From Dinoroseobacter sp. (GTDB taxonomy: Bacteria; Pseudomonadota; Alphaproteobacteria; Rhodobacterales; Rhodobacteraceae), in the NCBI GenBank assembly GCA_030066795.1, contig JASJAW010000043.1, positions 1 to 64,000 on the forward strand: a stretch of 64,000 bases of DNA. The letters are read 5' to 3'. Positions within the stretch are counted from its first letter, which is position 1. Each line of letters opens with the position of its first letter. Position numbers and translations under genes: made by a program. The notes beneath the pieces were generated by a model that ran no database searches, had not been told where the DNA came from, and saw only the letters and a program-made list of their open reading frames with translations. Positions 37,039 through 45,881 of the stretch are shown here, one piece after another.

Positions 37039-38367
37039 ATGTGGGAGAGTGTCGCGCTGCCGGTTTGGCTGCTTGTTCTTATCTTGGCCTTTGCAGCTGT
37101 GACGTTTGCGTCCCACTTCTTGTTCCCGTCCGTGCGGTGGTTCTTTCGCAAGCGGTTTGAACGGGCCGTTGCACAATTGAATACCCAGCTTGCCCGACCG
37201 ATCGAGCCTTTCAAGCTGATGCGGCGTTCCGACAACATCAATCGCTTGCTTTACTCGCCACAGGTTATGGAAGCCGTGGTTACTTTCGCCCGCGAAGAGG
37301 GCGTGCGCGAGGATGTGGCGTTCGAACGTGCGCGCCGCTACGCCCGAGAGATCGTGCCGGGCTTTTCAACGGCCACATATTTCGGGTTTTCGATCAAGGT
37401 GGCGCGCTGGCTGAGCCGGGCGCTCTATAGTGTTTCGATCCCTGTTCCGCATTTGCCCGTCGATAGCATCGATCCGAATGCAACGGTGGTGTTTGTGATG
37501 AACCATCGTTCCAACATGGACTATGTACTGGTCACGTGGCTTGTGGCCGAGGATACCCCGTTGTCTTACGCGGTGGGGGAATGGGCGCGCTTCTGGCCGT
37601 TGCGCAGCCTTATTCGCGCAATGGGCGCCTATTTCATTCGCCGAAGATACCTTAATACACTGTATAGGGGGGTTCTTGCGCGGTATGTGCAGATGGCCCG
37701 CGACGAGGGCGTCACGCAAGCGATCTTTCCTGAAGGAGGCCTTTCGCGTGATGGCACTGTCGGAGATCCAAAGCTCGGGTTGCTAAGTTACCTGGTGGAG
37801 GGGTTCGACCCAGATGGCGCGCGGGATGTGGTCTTCCTGCCAGTGGGGCTGAATTACGATAGGGTCTTTGAAGACCGAAATCTCGTCGCCTTGCAGGGCG
37901 AGCGCCGCATTCGGCGCACTTGGGCGAAGGTACTATGGGCGATCCTGCCCGAGCTTTGGCCGATCCTGACCGGGCGGCAGCGGTTTGGGCAGGCCGCTGT
38001 CCGCTTTGGCGAGCCGGTGTCTCTTAAGGCGCGTTTGTCAGAAGGTGCCGACGTTGCGGCGCTTGGTGCTGGTCTGACTGAGCAGTTGCGTTCGATTGTT
38101 CCGATCCTTCCTGTACCAGTTACGGCGGAGGCTCTTCTGGAAGCTGGTGAAATGATGGAAATCTCAGCGCTTGAGGCCGCTTTCGAGTCGACCCGCGCTG
38201 ATTTTTGCTGTCCAGCAGAGCTGGAGGCGCTGACCGTGCAGGATGGGCTCAAAGTTCTGCGCCGTCGCGGACTTGTCGAGTTACGGGGCAACAGCGTGTA
38301 TGTGCCCCATGCCGCGCGGGACGTGCTGCGCTATTATGCGAACAGTTTGCCCGAAAGGCCGCTATAG
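37039..38367 (+). CDS. PlsB/PlsC-type glycerolipid acyltransferase
   Basis: 442 aa acyltransferase, predicted to acylate glycerol-3-phosphate or a related acceptor in phospholipid synthesis. One N-terminal transmembrane helix (LPVWLLVLILAFAAVTFASH) anchors it. Motif I is NHRSNMDYVL (HxxxxD), motif III IFPEGGLSRDG, and motif IV VFLPVGLNYDR. It is larger than PlsC (about 250) and smaller than E. coli PlsB (about 800). It sits between ecm and ccr; the neighbourhood is conserved in relatives as I recall, but no direct link with the EMC pathway is known. Confidence 0.85.
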   Translation: MWESVALPVWLLVLILAFAAVTFASHFLFPSVRWFFRKRFERAVAQLNTQLARPIEPFKLMRRSDNINRLLYSPQVMEAVVTFAREEGVREDVAFERARRYAREIVPGFSTATYFGFSIKVARWLSRALYSVSIPVPHLPVDSIDPNATVVFVMNHRSNMDYVLVTWLVAEDTPLSYAVGEWARFWPLRSLIRAMGAYFIRRRYLNTLYRGVLARYVQMARDEGVTQAIFPEGGLSRDGTVGDPKLGLLSYLVEGFDPDGARDVVFLPVGLNYDRVFEDRNLVALQGERRIRRTWAKVLWAILPELWPILTGRQRFGQAAVRFGEPVSLKARLSEGADVAALGAGLTEQLRSIVPILPVPVTAEALLEAGEMMEISALEAAFESTRADFCCPAELEALTVQDGLKVLRRRGLVELRGNSVYVPHAARDVLRYYANSLPERPL

Positions 38368-38440
38368 GTACCGTAGTTGCAAGGATTGTCGCGCCCGGCC
38401 AACGTGTGCGACATAAAGTTTCGTGCAGGACAGTTTTCTG

Positions 38441-38510
38441 TTTGCAATATTGCTTTTGCCGATCTAAGTCCCATGTAGGCACCGCAGCAAAACGATTCTG
38501 CGCTGCGGAA
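38441..38510 (+). promoter_or_regulatory. ccr upstream TTGCAA palindrome and dyad
   Basis: TTTGCAATATTGC (38441-38453) contains TTGCAA within the perfect palindrome GCAATATTGC. TTCTGC-GCT-GCGGAA (38496-38510) matches 14 of 15 bases of the perfect dyad upstream of mcl2. It lies 25 nt before the ccr start codon, close to the ribosome-binding site CTGGAGG. Confidence 0.5.
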
Positions 38511-38535
38511 AGAAAACAGTTCACTGGAGGCCCCT

Positions 38536-39828
38536 ATGGCGCTCGATACCGATCAGGCCCTCGTGTCTTACGAGGCCCCCGAAAAAGACCTCTACGATAT
38601 GGGGGAAATTCCGCCGCTGGGCTATGTCCCCAAGCAAATGCATTCCTGGGCGATCCGTCGCGAGCGTCACGGCAATCCGGATACGGCCATGCTGCGGGAG
38701 GTCGTGGATGTCCCAAAGCTGGACAGTCACGACGTGCTGGTGCTGGTGATGGCTGCGGGCGTGAACTACAACGGCGTTTGGGCCGCGCTCGGCCAGCCAA
38801 TCAGCCCGTTTGACGGTCACAAACAGCCCTACCATATCGCGGGCTCCGATGCGTCAGGCATCGTCTGGGCGGTCGGAGAAAAAGTCACGCGCTGGAAAGT
38901 CGGCGACGAGGTCGTGATCCACTGCAACCAGGACGATGGCGATGACGAGGAATGCAACGGCGGCGACCCCATGTATTCGCCGAGCCAGCGCATCTGGGGC
39001 TACGAGACGCCAGACGGCTCTTTCAGTCAGTTTACCCGCGTCCAGTCTCAGCAGCTTATGCCGCGCCCCAAGCACCTGACTTGGGAAGAAAGTGCATGTT
39101 ACACGCTGACGCTGGCGACAGCGTATCGGATGTTGTTCGGCCATGAACCGCACGACCTGAAACCCGGTCAGAACGTTCTCGTGTGGGGGGCATCCGGTGG
39201 TCTGGGCTCCTATGCGATCCAGCTGATCAATACTGCCGGTGCGAACGCAATCGGCGTGATCTCGGATGAAAGCAAACGCGACTTCGTCATGGATCTGGGC
39301 GCCAAGGGCGTTCTGAACCGCAAGGACTTCAACTGCTGGGGTCAGCTTCCGACGGTCAACACGCCCGAGTACGCAGAGTGGTTCAAGGAAGCCCGCAAGT
39401 TCGGCAAGGCAATCTGGGACATCACCGGTAAGGGGAACAATGTCGACATGGTGTTCGAGCATCCGGGCGAAAGCACCTTCCCCGTCTCCACCTTCGTGGT
39501 GAAGAAGGGCGGTATGGTTGTGATCTGCGCGGGCACCACAGGCTTCAACTGTACCTTCGATGTGCGCTACATGTGGATGCACCAGAAGCGTCTGCAGGGC
39601 TCGCATTTCGCGCATCTCAAGCAGGCGTCTTCCGCTAACAAGCTGATGGTGGAGAGGCGCCTGGATCCGTGTATGTCCGAAGTCTTCCCATGGGCCGAAC
39701 TGCCTGAGGCGCATATGAAGATGCTGCGCAATGAACACAAGCCAGGCAATATGTCCGTGCTTGTGCAGGCGCCGCGAACCGGCCTGCGGACTTTGGAAGA
39801 CGTTTTGGAGGCTGGTCCGCTGGTATAG
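38536..39828 (+). CDS. ccr: Crotonyl-CoA carboxylase/reductase
   Basis: Key enzyme of the EMC pathway: reductively carboxylates crotonyl-CoA with NADPH and CO2 to (2S)-ethylmalonyl-CoA. 430 aa, MDR superfamily, usual length. Recognised by MHSWAIRRERHG, VAGSDASG-like HIAGSDASGIVW, the Rossmann segment VLVWGASGGLGSYAIQL, and the C-terminal QKRLQGSHFAHLKQ. GGAGG precedes ATG 38536. Followed by a terminator, then the luxRI locus. Part of the same pathway as ecm, mch and mcl2 in this window. Confidence 0.95.
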   Translation: MALDTDQALVSYEAPEKDLYDMGEIPPLGYVPKQMHSWAIRRERHGNPDTAMLREVVDVPKLDSHDVLVLVMAAGVNYNGVWAALGQPISPFDGHKQPYHIAGSDASGIVWAVGEKVTRWKVGDEVVIHCNQDDGDDEECNGGDPMYSPSQRIWGYETPDGSFSQFTRVQSQQLMPRPKHLTWEESACYTLTLATAYRMLFGHEPHDLKPGQNVLVWGASGGLGSYAIQLINTAGANAIGVISDESKRDFVMDLGAKGVLNRKDFNCWGQLPTVNTPEYAEWFKEARKFGKAIWDITGKGNNVDMVFEHPGESTFPVSTFVVKKGGMVVICAGTTGFNCTFDVRYMWMHQKRLQGSHFAHLKQASSANKLMVERRLDPCMSEVFPWAELPEAHMKMLRNEHKPGNMSVLVQAPRTGLRTLEDVLEAGPLV

Positions 39829-39851
39829 CCAACACGAACTCAAGCGCGGTG

Positions 39852-39884
39852 ACCCGCCCCGGAAGGTTCCGAGGGCGGGTTTTC
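39852..39884 (+). terminator. Terminator of ccr
   Basis: ACCCGCCC (39852-39859) and GGGCGGGT (39873-39880) form a perfect 8-bp stem with a 13-nt loop that itself can pair (GGAA/TTCC), followed by TTTT. Confidence 0.88.
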
Positions 39885-40147
39885 CATTGCTTGAGTGTCG
39901 ATCTAAGGGATATGCCTGCACACGTTTGAGGCGAGTGTGGGGACAGTCGTTGTTTTTTCGAATCATTGTCGAAACGCTCTTTATCTCTGTTTGGAAAGGC
40001 GTTTTGAGTCGGCGGAATCTCGTAATAAACTCTTTTCAAGGCGTTATATGGTGACCTACTCGCTATAAATGGGGAGTAAAAAAACGCGAATATCGTCTTT
40101 ATGTGGCTCGTGCTAAGGTTGTATTAATGTTTCGTTAACACTTGAGA
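39885..40147. promoter_or_regulatory. AT-rich region upstream of the luxR locus
   Basis: About 260 nt clearly richer in A and T than surrounding genes, with a run of eight A around 40079-40085 (GTAAAAAAACGCG) and T-rich stretches near 39951. I found no convincing lux box (ACCTGT-type dyad) and no gene. It presumably holds the promoter of the small ORF-luxR unit. Confidence 0.45.
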
Positions 40148-40375
40148 ATGGACACTCCGATGGCACAAGATTGGATCGTGGACGTACTGGCTGACCTACG
40201 TAGTTTCGCGCTGCAGAATAACCTGAAGACCCTTGCGGAGCAGTTGGATGACACACTGCTTGTCGCGGCAACCGAGATCGCACAGTCAGCACCGGACGTC
40301 CCGGAAGACACGGATGACCATGTATCAACGGTTGGAAGACTTCCTGGAAGATTTGCAAGCGGCCAGATCGCTTGA
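40148..40375 (+). CDS. Small acidic protein overlapping luxR
   Basis: 75 aa, acidic. The N-terminal 45 residues look like two amphipathic helices (WIVDVLADLRSFALQNNL, LAEQLDDTLLVAATEIAQ); the C-terminal part lies over the luxR start in another frame. Start chosen at ATG 40148; ATG 40160 (MAQDW) is as plausible. The stop lies 62 nt inside luxR. I have an impression that similar small frames precede luxR genes in other roseobacters. Function unknown; an effect on LuxR translation or activity would be inference. Confidence 0.5.
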   Translation: MDTPMAQDWIVDVLADLRSFALQNNLKTLAEQLDDTLLVAATEIAQSAPDVPEDTDDHVSTVGRLPGRFASGQIA

Positions 40376-41030
40376 TGACGTTCAAGCGCACCTCTTTGGG
40401 CTGCGCGATTTTCTGGACACCGAACATCTCGTCTATCACTGCCTCGATGCTTCGGGAAACAAGTATGGGGCGATGACCTACGACGCCCCGTGGATACGCC
40501 GCTACATCGAAGAAGACTACGCCCGCATCGACCCGGTGGTGAAAGGCACTTATCAGCGCTTTCATCCGGTGGATTGGAAACAACTTGACTGGTCCGGCAA
40601 GATACAGCGCGATTTCCTAGGGGAGGCGCTGGAAACTGGCGTCGGGAACCAAGGAGTTTCAGTGCCCATTCGCGGACCAAACGGGCAATTCGCTTTGTTC
40701 TCGGTGAACAGTTCCGACACGGACGAGGCGTGGGCAACCTACCGTCAAGAGAACCTCAAGACGCTTATTCTCGCCGCTCATTTCATTAACCAACGGGCTT
40801 TAGAGCTCGAATCGGATGATGCGCCACCGGGGAAGCCGTTGTCCCCTCGTGAAGCAGACGCGCTAACCTTGCTTGCCAATGGTATGAGCCGTTCGCATGC
40901 CTCCGAAAAGCTAGGAATTTCGGAGCACACGCTCCGCGTTTATATCGAGAGCGCGCGGGCCAAAATGGGTGCAGCAAATGCGACCCACGCAGTTGCACGG
41001 GCTATGGTGCGTGGTCTGATCGTTGTCTAA
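40314..41030 (+). CDS. LuxR-family autoinducer-responsive regulator
   Basis: 238 aa transcription regulator with an N-terminal acyl-homoserine-lactone-binding domain (about 20-160) and a C-terminal LuxR helix-turn-helix. Key autoinducer-domain residues are present: Trp and Tyr in APWIRRYIEEDY, Asp-Pro in RIDPVV, Trp in VDWKQLDW, Gly in GPNGQF. The HTH reads LSPREADALTLLANGMS...ISEHTLRVYIESARAKMGA. The start could be ATG 40314 or ATG 40320. It precedes luxI in the same direction, so the pair forms a quorum-sensing circuit. Confidence 0.9.
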   Translation: MTMYQRLEDFLEDLQAARSLDDVQAHLFGLRDFLDTEHLVYHCLDASGNKYGAMTYDAPWIRRYIEEDYARIDPVVKGTYQRFHPVDWKQLDWSGKIQRDFLGEALETGVGNQGVSVPIRGPNGQFALFSVNSSDTDEAWATYRQENLKTLILAAHFINQRALELESDDAPPGKPLSPREADALTLLANGMSRSHASEKLGISEHTLRVYIESARAKMGAANATHAVARAMVRGLIVV

Positions 41031-41154
41031 TGAAAGGTTAATGCCCCGGTAAAGCGCTGCCTTTGCGTATTTTTTTTGCTGCCGCCCGGTGATAAATCCT
41101 TAAGTCTGAGTGCGCGTTTCTCTTGCTCGCGATTTGCAGCAGGAGGGCCGTCGC

Positions 41155-41775
41155 ATGATCAGATTTATCTACGCAGATACGTTGGACACTTACCCCCGTT
41201 TGCGTGACACGATGTTCCGTGATCGTGCACGCCAGTTCAAGGAAAGGCTCAACTGGCAGGTAACCGTCGATGCAGACGGCCTTGAACGCGACGAATACGA
41301 TGCGATTAATCCACTTTACATCGTTGCTGAAGATGCAAGAGGCGCTCATTCCGGCTCGATGCGTGTCCTCCCGACGACCGGACCGACGATGATCAACGAT
41401 CATTTTCTCCACCTGACAGACGGCGTTGCGATCCAATCTCCTTTCATATGGGAATGCACGCGGTTTTGCCTGTCGCCAGAGGCAGACAGCAAAGTTGCGG
41501 GCGCGCTTATGCTCGCAGGTGCGGAGTTCGGGTGCGCCAGCGGTCTGTCGCATTCGGTGGGCGTGTTCGATGCGCGGATGATCCTTGTGTACCGTCGTCT
41601 TGGCTGGGTACCAGAGGTGCTCGGCAGTGAAGGGCAGGGACGCGCAGCTATCTCGGTCGGTCTTTGGTCGATGGATGATGACCTGCGAGAGCGGCTATCT
41701 GCGCGCACGGGTATAAGCCGGGAGATCAGCACGCATTGGTATGAACGGGCCTTTGGTCCCGCGCTGGCGGCGTGA
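41155..41775 (+). CDS. Acyl-homoserine-lactone synthase (LuxI family)
   Basis: Makes AHL signal from acyl-ACP (or acyl-CoA) and S-adenosylmethionine. 206 aa. All signature residues are seen: Arg, Phe and Trp in MFRDRARQFKERLNW, Asp pair in DEYDAINP, Arg in GSMRVLPT, Phe in NDHF, and Glu/Arg in IWECTRFCLSP. AGGAGGGC precedes ATG 41155. I found no clear lux box in the 124 nt between luxR and luxI. As I recall, a lux pair also sits next to ccr in Ruegeria pomeroyi. Confidence 0.94.
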   Translation: MIRFIYADTLDTYPRLRDTMFRDRARQFKERLNWQVTVDADGLERDEYDAINPLYIVAEDARGAHSGSMRVLPTTGPTMINDHFLHLTDGVAIQSPFIWECTRFCLSPEADSKVAGALMLAGAEFGCASGLSHSVGVFDARMILVYRRLGWVPEVLGSEGQGRAAISVGLWSMDDDLRERLSARTGISREISTHWYERAFGPALAA

Positions 41776-41820
41776 GGGTTTCGGCTGGCAGCAGCATCAT
41801 GGGCGGGCTAGGGTCGCGCC

Positions 41821-43353
41821 ATGAACGCTCCTGCGCCCATCTTTTCTGACGATCAGGCCGAGGCCTATGACCTTGTCGCCGCTACTATGGCGCAGGCCGG
41901 GGTCGATCTGGAGAATGAGACCTTGCTGCCTCCGCAGGAAAGGGCGGCGCAACGCGTTCTGGCGGTTTTGGGACGCGCTGGATCCGGGAAAACCTTGCTT
42001 TTGGCGCAGCTTGCCCGTGATCTGACTGCCGCTGGTGTTGATGTGGTTTCGGGCGATTGGGAGGGCAAGCGCCGGAGGGATCGGCGGACCTTGGCCATTC
42101 TTGCGCCGACCAACAAAGCGGCAAGCGTGTTACGAACGCGTGGCGTGCCTGCGACCACGATCCATCGCATCCTTTATACACCTGTGTACGATCCCGAATA
42201 CGAGCGCATTGCTGAGTGGCTGGCGGGGCAGGGCGAAAAACCTGAGATCGACGGGCTCACCGAGGAAGCGCTGCAGCGCGCGTTTGTTTTTTATCAGGCG
42301 CATAGCTCCATTCCAGGCGCACTTGCCGCGGCTGGTTTGCGCGGGTCCGATTTCATCACGGGTTGGAAGCGGCGGGAGGACCCGCTGGATATTGGCTTTG
42401 TCGACGAAAGTTCGATGCTCGACGATCGCCAGCTCGACGATTTGAAAGAGATTTTTCCAACCCTCATCCTGTTTGGTGACCCTGCGCAGCTCGCCCCCGT
42501 GGGCCAATCCGGTGAAATGGCTTTTGACAGCCTGCCTGCGCCTGCAAAGTTGGAACTCAGCCGGGTGCACCGACAGGAGGCGGACAGTCCGATCCTCGAT
42601 CTCGCGCATGCGCTGTTTGAACCGGAGGTGGATTTTGCCCGGTTCGAACATCTGGTTGAAGAAGCCGCCGCCAAGGACGCGCGCGTGGTGATGAGCCCGC
42701 GGATGGAGGCAGAGTTGATGGCGCGCTCCCCTGCTTTGGTCTGGCGAAACAAAACTCGTATCAAGCTGATCCAGGCGTTTCGTGCGGGCTATGGCGCGCC
42801 GATGGACGAATTGCTACCCGGTGAGCCCTTGATCTGTGACGGAATCGAACTGCCGCTCAAGCACCGGAAGAAGCGGATTGATCTTGAAGCACGCGGGCTG
42901 ATCAAGGGTGCGCAGGTGATCTATCTCGGACCAGGGCGCAAGCCTGGGTTTTCGCGCTTGCACGTGGTGGGGGCGGAGGCTCCTGAGGTGTCTGCCGCGT
43001 CAATCGTAAAGATCGAGCTTCCGGACGAGGAAGAGCCCTTCATTCCTTATGCTGCGCGTATGGGAGCAACTTTCCTACACGGCGCTGCAGTCACGATCCA
43101 CAAGGCGCAGGGCTCGCAATGGGACACTGTCCAGGTTTACGCGCCAGATCTGTCTGCCGCTGCCTGGGCAGGGCGGTCGGAAGCGGGTCAGCCGTTGTGG
43201 AAACGGCTGGCTTATGTGGCAATCACAAGGGCCTCGGAGCGGCTGATCTGGGTGACAAGGAACCGGTTGGCACGACCCGAAGTGAAATTGGGGACAGAGG
43301 ATCTGAGAGCGGCGCCTGCGCCGTTGGAACTGACAAGCGGGGGGGAGACATGA
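41821..43353 (+). CDS. RecD-like ATP-dependent DNA helicase
   Basis: 510 aa superfamily-1 helicase. Walker A GRAGSGKTLLLAQLA near residue 50, Walker B VDESSMLDDRQL, motif III TLILFGDPAQLAPVGQSG, and the C-terminal UvrD_C_2 part GAAVTIHKAQGSQWD...AYVAITRASERLIWV. This is the short RecD2-like form without RecBC partners; its likely role is unwinding or repair of DNA. The stop overlaps the start of the next SDR gene (ATGA), an odd functional pairing. Confidence 0.88.
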   Translation: MNAPAPIFSDDQAEAYDLVAATMAQAGVDLENETLLPPQERAAQRVLAVLGRAGSGKTLLLAQLARDLTAAGVDVVSGDWEGKRRRDRRTLAILAPTNKAASVLRTRGVPATTIHRILYTPVYDPEYERIAEWLAGQGEKPEIDGLTEEALQRAFVFYQAHSSIPGALAAAGLRGSDFITGWKRREDPLDIGFVDESSMLDDRQLDDLKEIFPTLILFGDPAQLAPVGQSGEMAFDSLPAPAKLELSRVHRQEADSPILDLAHALFEPEVDFARFEHLVEEAAAKDARVVMSPRMEAELMARSPALVWRNKTRIKLIQAFRAGYGAPMDELLPGEPLICDGIELPLKHRKKRIDLEARGLIKGAQVIYLGPGRKPGFSRLHVVGAEAPEVSAASIVKIELPDEEEPFIPYAARMGATFLHGAAVTIHKAQGSQWDTVQVYAPDLSAAAWAGRSEAGQPLWKRLAYVAITRASERLIWVTRNRLARPEVKLGTEDLRAAPAPLELTSGGET

Positions 43354-44075
43354 AGTCGATACTGGTCACGGGAGCATCGAGCGGCATTGGCGCAGCGGTG
43401 GCAGAACGGTTTCTGACGGAGGGCTGGCGCGTTGGGTTGCTAGCACGGCGTGCGGACGCGCTGGAAGACGTGGCGAAGGGTCATGAGAGCGCGATGGTGT
43501 TGCCTGCTGATGTGACAGATGAAGCTGCGGTGGATGCGGCTTTTGATCAGTTCGCTTCAGGGGGACGGCTTGATGTGCTCTTCAACAACGCCGGCATGTT
43601 TGGACCGCAGGGGCCGATTGACGAAATCCCACTGGAGGGGTGGAAGCAGGTTGTCGATGTGAACCTGACGGGGATGTTCCTATGCGCCCGCGCTGCGTTC
43701 CGGGTTATGCGGCGGCAGAACCCGATGGGCGGGCGGATCATCAACAATGGGTCGATCTCGGCACATACCCCGAGGGAGGGCTCGACCTGTTACACAACGA
43801 CCAAGCACGGCGTGTCAGGCCTCACCAAGACACTCAGCCTTGACGGACGCGCGTATGACATTGCTTGCGGGCAGATTGACATCGGAAATGCGCGCACCGA
43901 TCTGGTGTTGGGGCTGGAGAAAACCCGCGCTGCACAGGGGCTGGAGCCGCTGCCAAGCATGGCGGTAGAGGACGTAGCTGGGGCGGTGCTGCACATGGCG
44001 CAGCTTCCAGCGGAAGCAAACGTTCAGTCGATGATGATTATGGCGACGAAGATGCCCCATATCGGGCGGGGATAG
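43350..44075 (+). CDS. Short-chain dehydrogenase/reductase
   Basis: 241 aa classical SDR. Cofactor loop TGASSGIGAAVAE at residues 7-19, FNNAGMFG, catalytic Ser in NNGSIS, and YTTTKHGVSGL with Tyr-x-x-x-Lys. The Arg-Arg in LLARRADAL favours NADP(H). ATG 43350 overlaps the helicase stop codon, so it is translationally coupled to it. Substrate unknown. Confidence 0.85.
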   Translation: MKSILVTGASSGIGAAVAERFLTEGWRVGLLARRADALEDVAKGHESAMVLPADVTDEAAVDAAFDQFASGGRLDVLFNNAGMFGPQGPIDEIPLEGWKQVVDVNLTGMFLCARAAFRVMRRQNPMGGRIINNGSISAHTPREGSTCYTTTKHGVSGLTKTLSLDGRAYDIACGQIDIGNARTDLVLGLEKTRAAQGLEPLPSMAVEDVAGAVLHMAQLPAEANVQSMMIMATKMPHIGRG

Positions 44076-44143
44076 GCCGCGCTGGCTTCGAAGCGCTTCC
44101 CTTAACTTGGGGCTTTCCCCGGAATTTGTCGCGCTTGAACGGT

Positions 44144-44902
44144 TTAACCGCGCACGTAGCGGAAAAAGGCGGCGGCGCCCCATCCGGCAGCGATGGCGAT
44201 TGCCAGAGACATCAGTCCGTAAACAAGAGGTTTGTCATGGGCGAGGTTGTAGAGAAATCGCTCCAATCCAACCTTACGCACGTCGATCACCGTGTCAAAA
44301 CTATCGATGACCTGACCTTCGCGTGTAAGGAACACACGGGTTGCATAATCCCCCTCGGTCAGGTTTGCCGGGAGCGAAACTTCCGCGGAAAAAAGGGTGT
44401 CGTCCGTTAGACGTACGTCGCCTTCAAGCTGTTGAAAAAGGCCGTCCTCGGCTCGGATCCGAAGCAGTGCGGCGGTGAAACTGTCAAGCTCAGAGGCGGC
44501 ATCACCTGTATCGATTGCTCGTATCAGGCGCGTGGCAGAGATTTTGTGGCGCAGGTCGTCGGTTTGCGTCAGTACGTCTTCGAGCGGGCCAGTGCTGGCG
44601 ACTGCATAGAAACTAGGGGCAGCGTCGATGTCTGCGGCGGCAGTGTTGACCCAAATACCAGCGACCCGAGACTTACGGCGGATCGTGACTGGTTCGGACG
44701 GACCGGCGACGGTTATGATGACGTGCAGGTCGCTGTCATCTGGGATGGGCGCAGTGCGTTTTACGGCACCGAAGATCAGAATTTCCGAGCCGGTGAAGTT
44801 TGTCGTGATCGACACATTGGTCTGGGACAATTCGGCTACGACCTCTTCCCCCTGCGCAGGCAAGGCGAAGGCAAGACACAGGGCGAGGGTGCGCAGCAGC
44901 AT
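44144..44902 (-). CDS. TIGR02186-family membrane-anchored protein
   Basis: 252 aa with a signal peptide (TLALCLAFALPAQG), a periplasmic beta-rich domain and one C-terminal transmembrane helix (GLMSLAIAIAAGWGAAAFF). The LSQTNVSITTNFTGSEILIFGAVKR region is the TIGR02186 signature. This family regularly accompanies a TauE/SafE permease, as here, with stop and start sharing position 44902, so it is probably an accessory part of that exporter. The biochemical role is unknown. Confidence 0.83.
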   Translation of the reverse strand: MLLRTLALCLAFALPAQGEEVVAELSQTNVSITTNFTGSEILIFGAVKRTAPIPDDSDLHVIITVAGPSEPVTIRRKSRVAGIWVNTAAADIDAAPSFYAVASTGPLEDVLTQTDDLRHKISATRLIRAIDTGDAASELDSFTAALLRIRAEDGLFQQLEGDVRLTDDTLFSAEVSLPANLTEGDYATRVFLTREGQVIDSFDTVIDVRKVGLERFLYNLAHDKPLVYGLMSLAIAIAAGWGAAAFFRYVRG

Positions 44903-45819
44903 CAGTGCCCCCCTTCGCCCAGGGAGTAGAGTTCGGTGGGTTCGATCAGCAGATCAAGCGCAAGCTTTCCGCAGACGGCCAGCACCATGATTGCGAGAAG
45001 GATCCGCAATTGCTCGGCCTTGAGTCGGGTGCCGATCACTGTGCCGATCTGAGCTCCGATCACCCCGCCCACCAGCAAAAGCACCGCGAGCACCATATCG
45101 ACTGTGAAGTTCGTTGTGGCGTGCAGCAGCGTGGTAAAGGCGGTCACGAAGATGATCTGAAAAAGCGACGTCCCGACAACCACCTTCGTGGGCATTCCCA
45201 GGATATAAATCATGGCGGGCACCATAATGAAGCCGCCGCCTACGCCCATGATTGCGGCAAGGACGCCCACGATGAGCCCGACGATCAGCGGAGGGATCAC
45301 CGAGATGTAAAGGCCTGATGTCCGAAACTTCATCTTGAAGGGCAGGCTGTGCACCCAGTTGCGCTGGCGGCGTTTCGGGGCGGCGCCTCCGGGCGCGCGG
45401 GCACGTCGCAAGGCCCGCAGGCTTTCGACGAACATCAGCGAGCCGATCACACCGAGAAAGACCACGTAGCAAAGTTTGACCAGCAGGTCGACTTGGCCGA
45501 GGGATTTCAAGTAGTTGAATACGGTCACGCCGAGGCCCGCGCCGACAAGCCCGCCGGCCAAAAGAACGGTTCCCATCCTGAGATCCACCGTACGTCGCCT
45601 CAGATGCGCCAGAACACCCGAAAAAGAGGATGCAACGATCTGGTTCGCTTCCGTTGCAACCGCAACGGCAGGTGGGATGCCAATGAAGAACAACAGAGGC
45701 GTCATCAGGAAGCCGCCGCCGACGCCGAACATTCCCGACAGGACTCCGACGATCCCCCCCAGTCCCAAAAGCAGGAACGCATTCACCGAAACCTCGGCTA
45801 TGGGGAGGTAGATTTGCAT
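44902..45819 (-). CDS. TauE/SafE-family anion (sulfite) exporter
   Basis: 305 aa inner-membrane permease with about eight transmembrane helices in two TauE-type halves: LLGLGGIVGVLSGMFGVGGG at residues 17-36 and IVGVLAAIMGVGGGFIMVP around residue 190. Glycine-rich MFGVGGGF/IMGVGGGF repeats are diagnostic. Transports sulfite or sulfoacetate-type anions in characterised relatives. Coupled to the TIGR02186 gene. A basic cytoplasmic loop (RRARAPGGAAPKRRQR) separates the halves. Confidence 0.88.
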   Translation of the reverse strand: MQIYLPIAEVSVNAFLLLGLGGIVGVLSGMFGVGGGFLMTPLLFFIGIPPAVAVATEANQIVASSFSGVLAHLRRRTVDLRMGTVLLAGGLVGAGLGVTVFNYLKSLGQVDLLVKLCYVVFLGVIGSLMFVESLRALRRARAPGGAAPKRRQRNWVHSLPFKMKFRTSGLYISVIPPLIVGLIVGVLAAIMGVGGGFIMVPAMIYILGMPTKVVVGTSLFQIIFVTAFTTLLHATTNFTVDMVLAVLLLVGGVIGAQIGTVIGTRLKAEQLRILLAIMVLAVCGKLALDLLIEPTELYSLGEGGH

Positions 45820-45881
45820 GGCCGCACTCTAAGCATGTGGTGGCGCGGCGCAATGGGTCCACAGGCCGCTACGGCGTCGCA

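Noticed and set aside
41031..41154. Possible lux box between luxR and luxI
   Set aside because: No 18-20 bp dyad with ACCTG/CAGGT-like arms could be found; GGTAAAGCGCTGCC is too imperfect.
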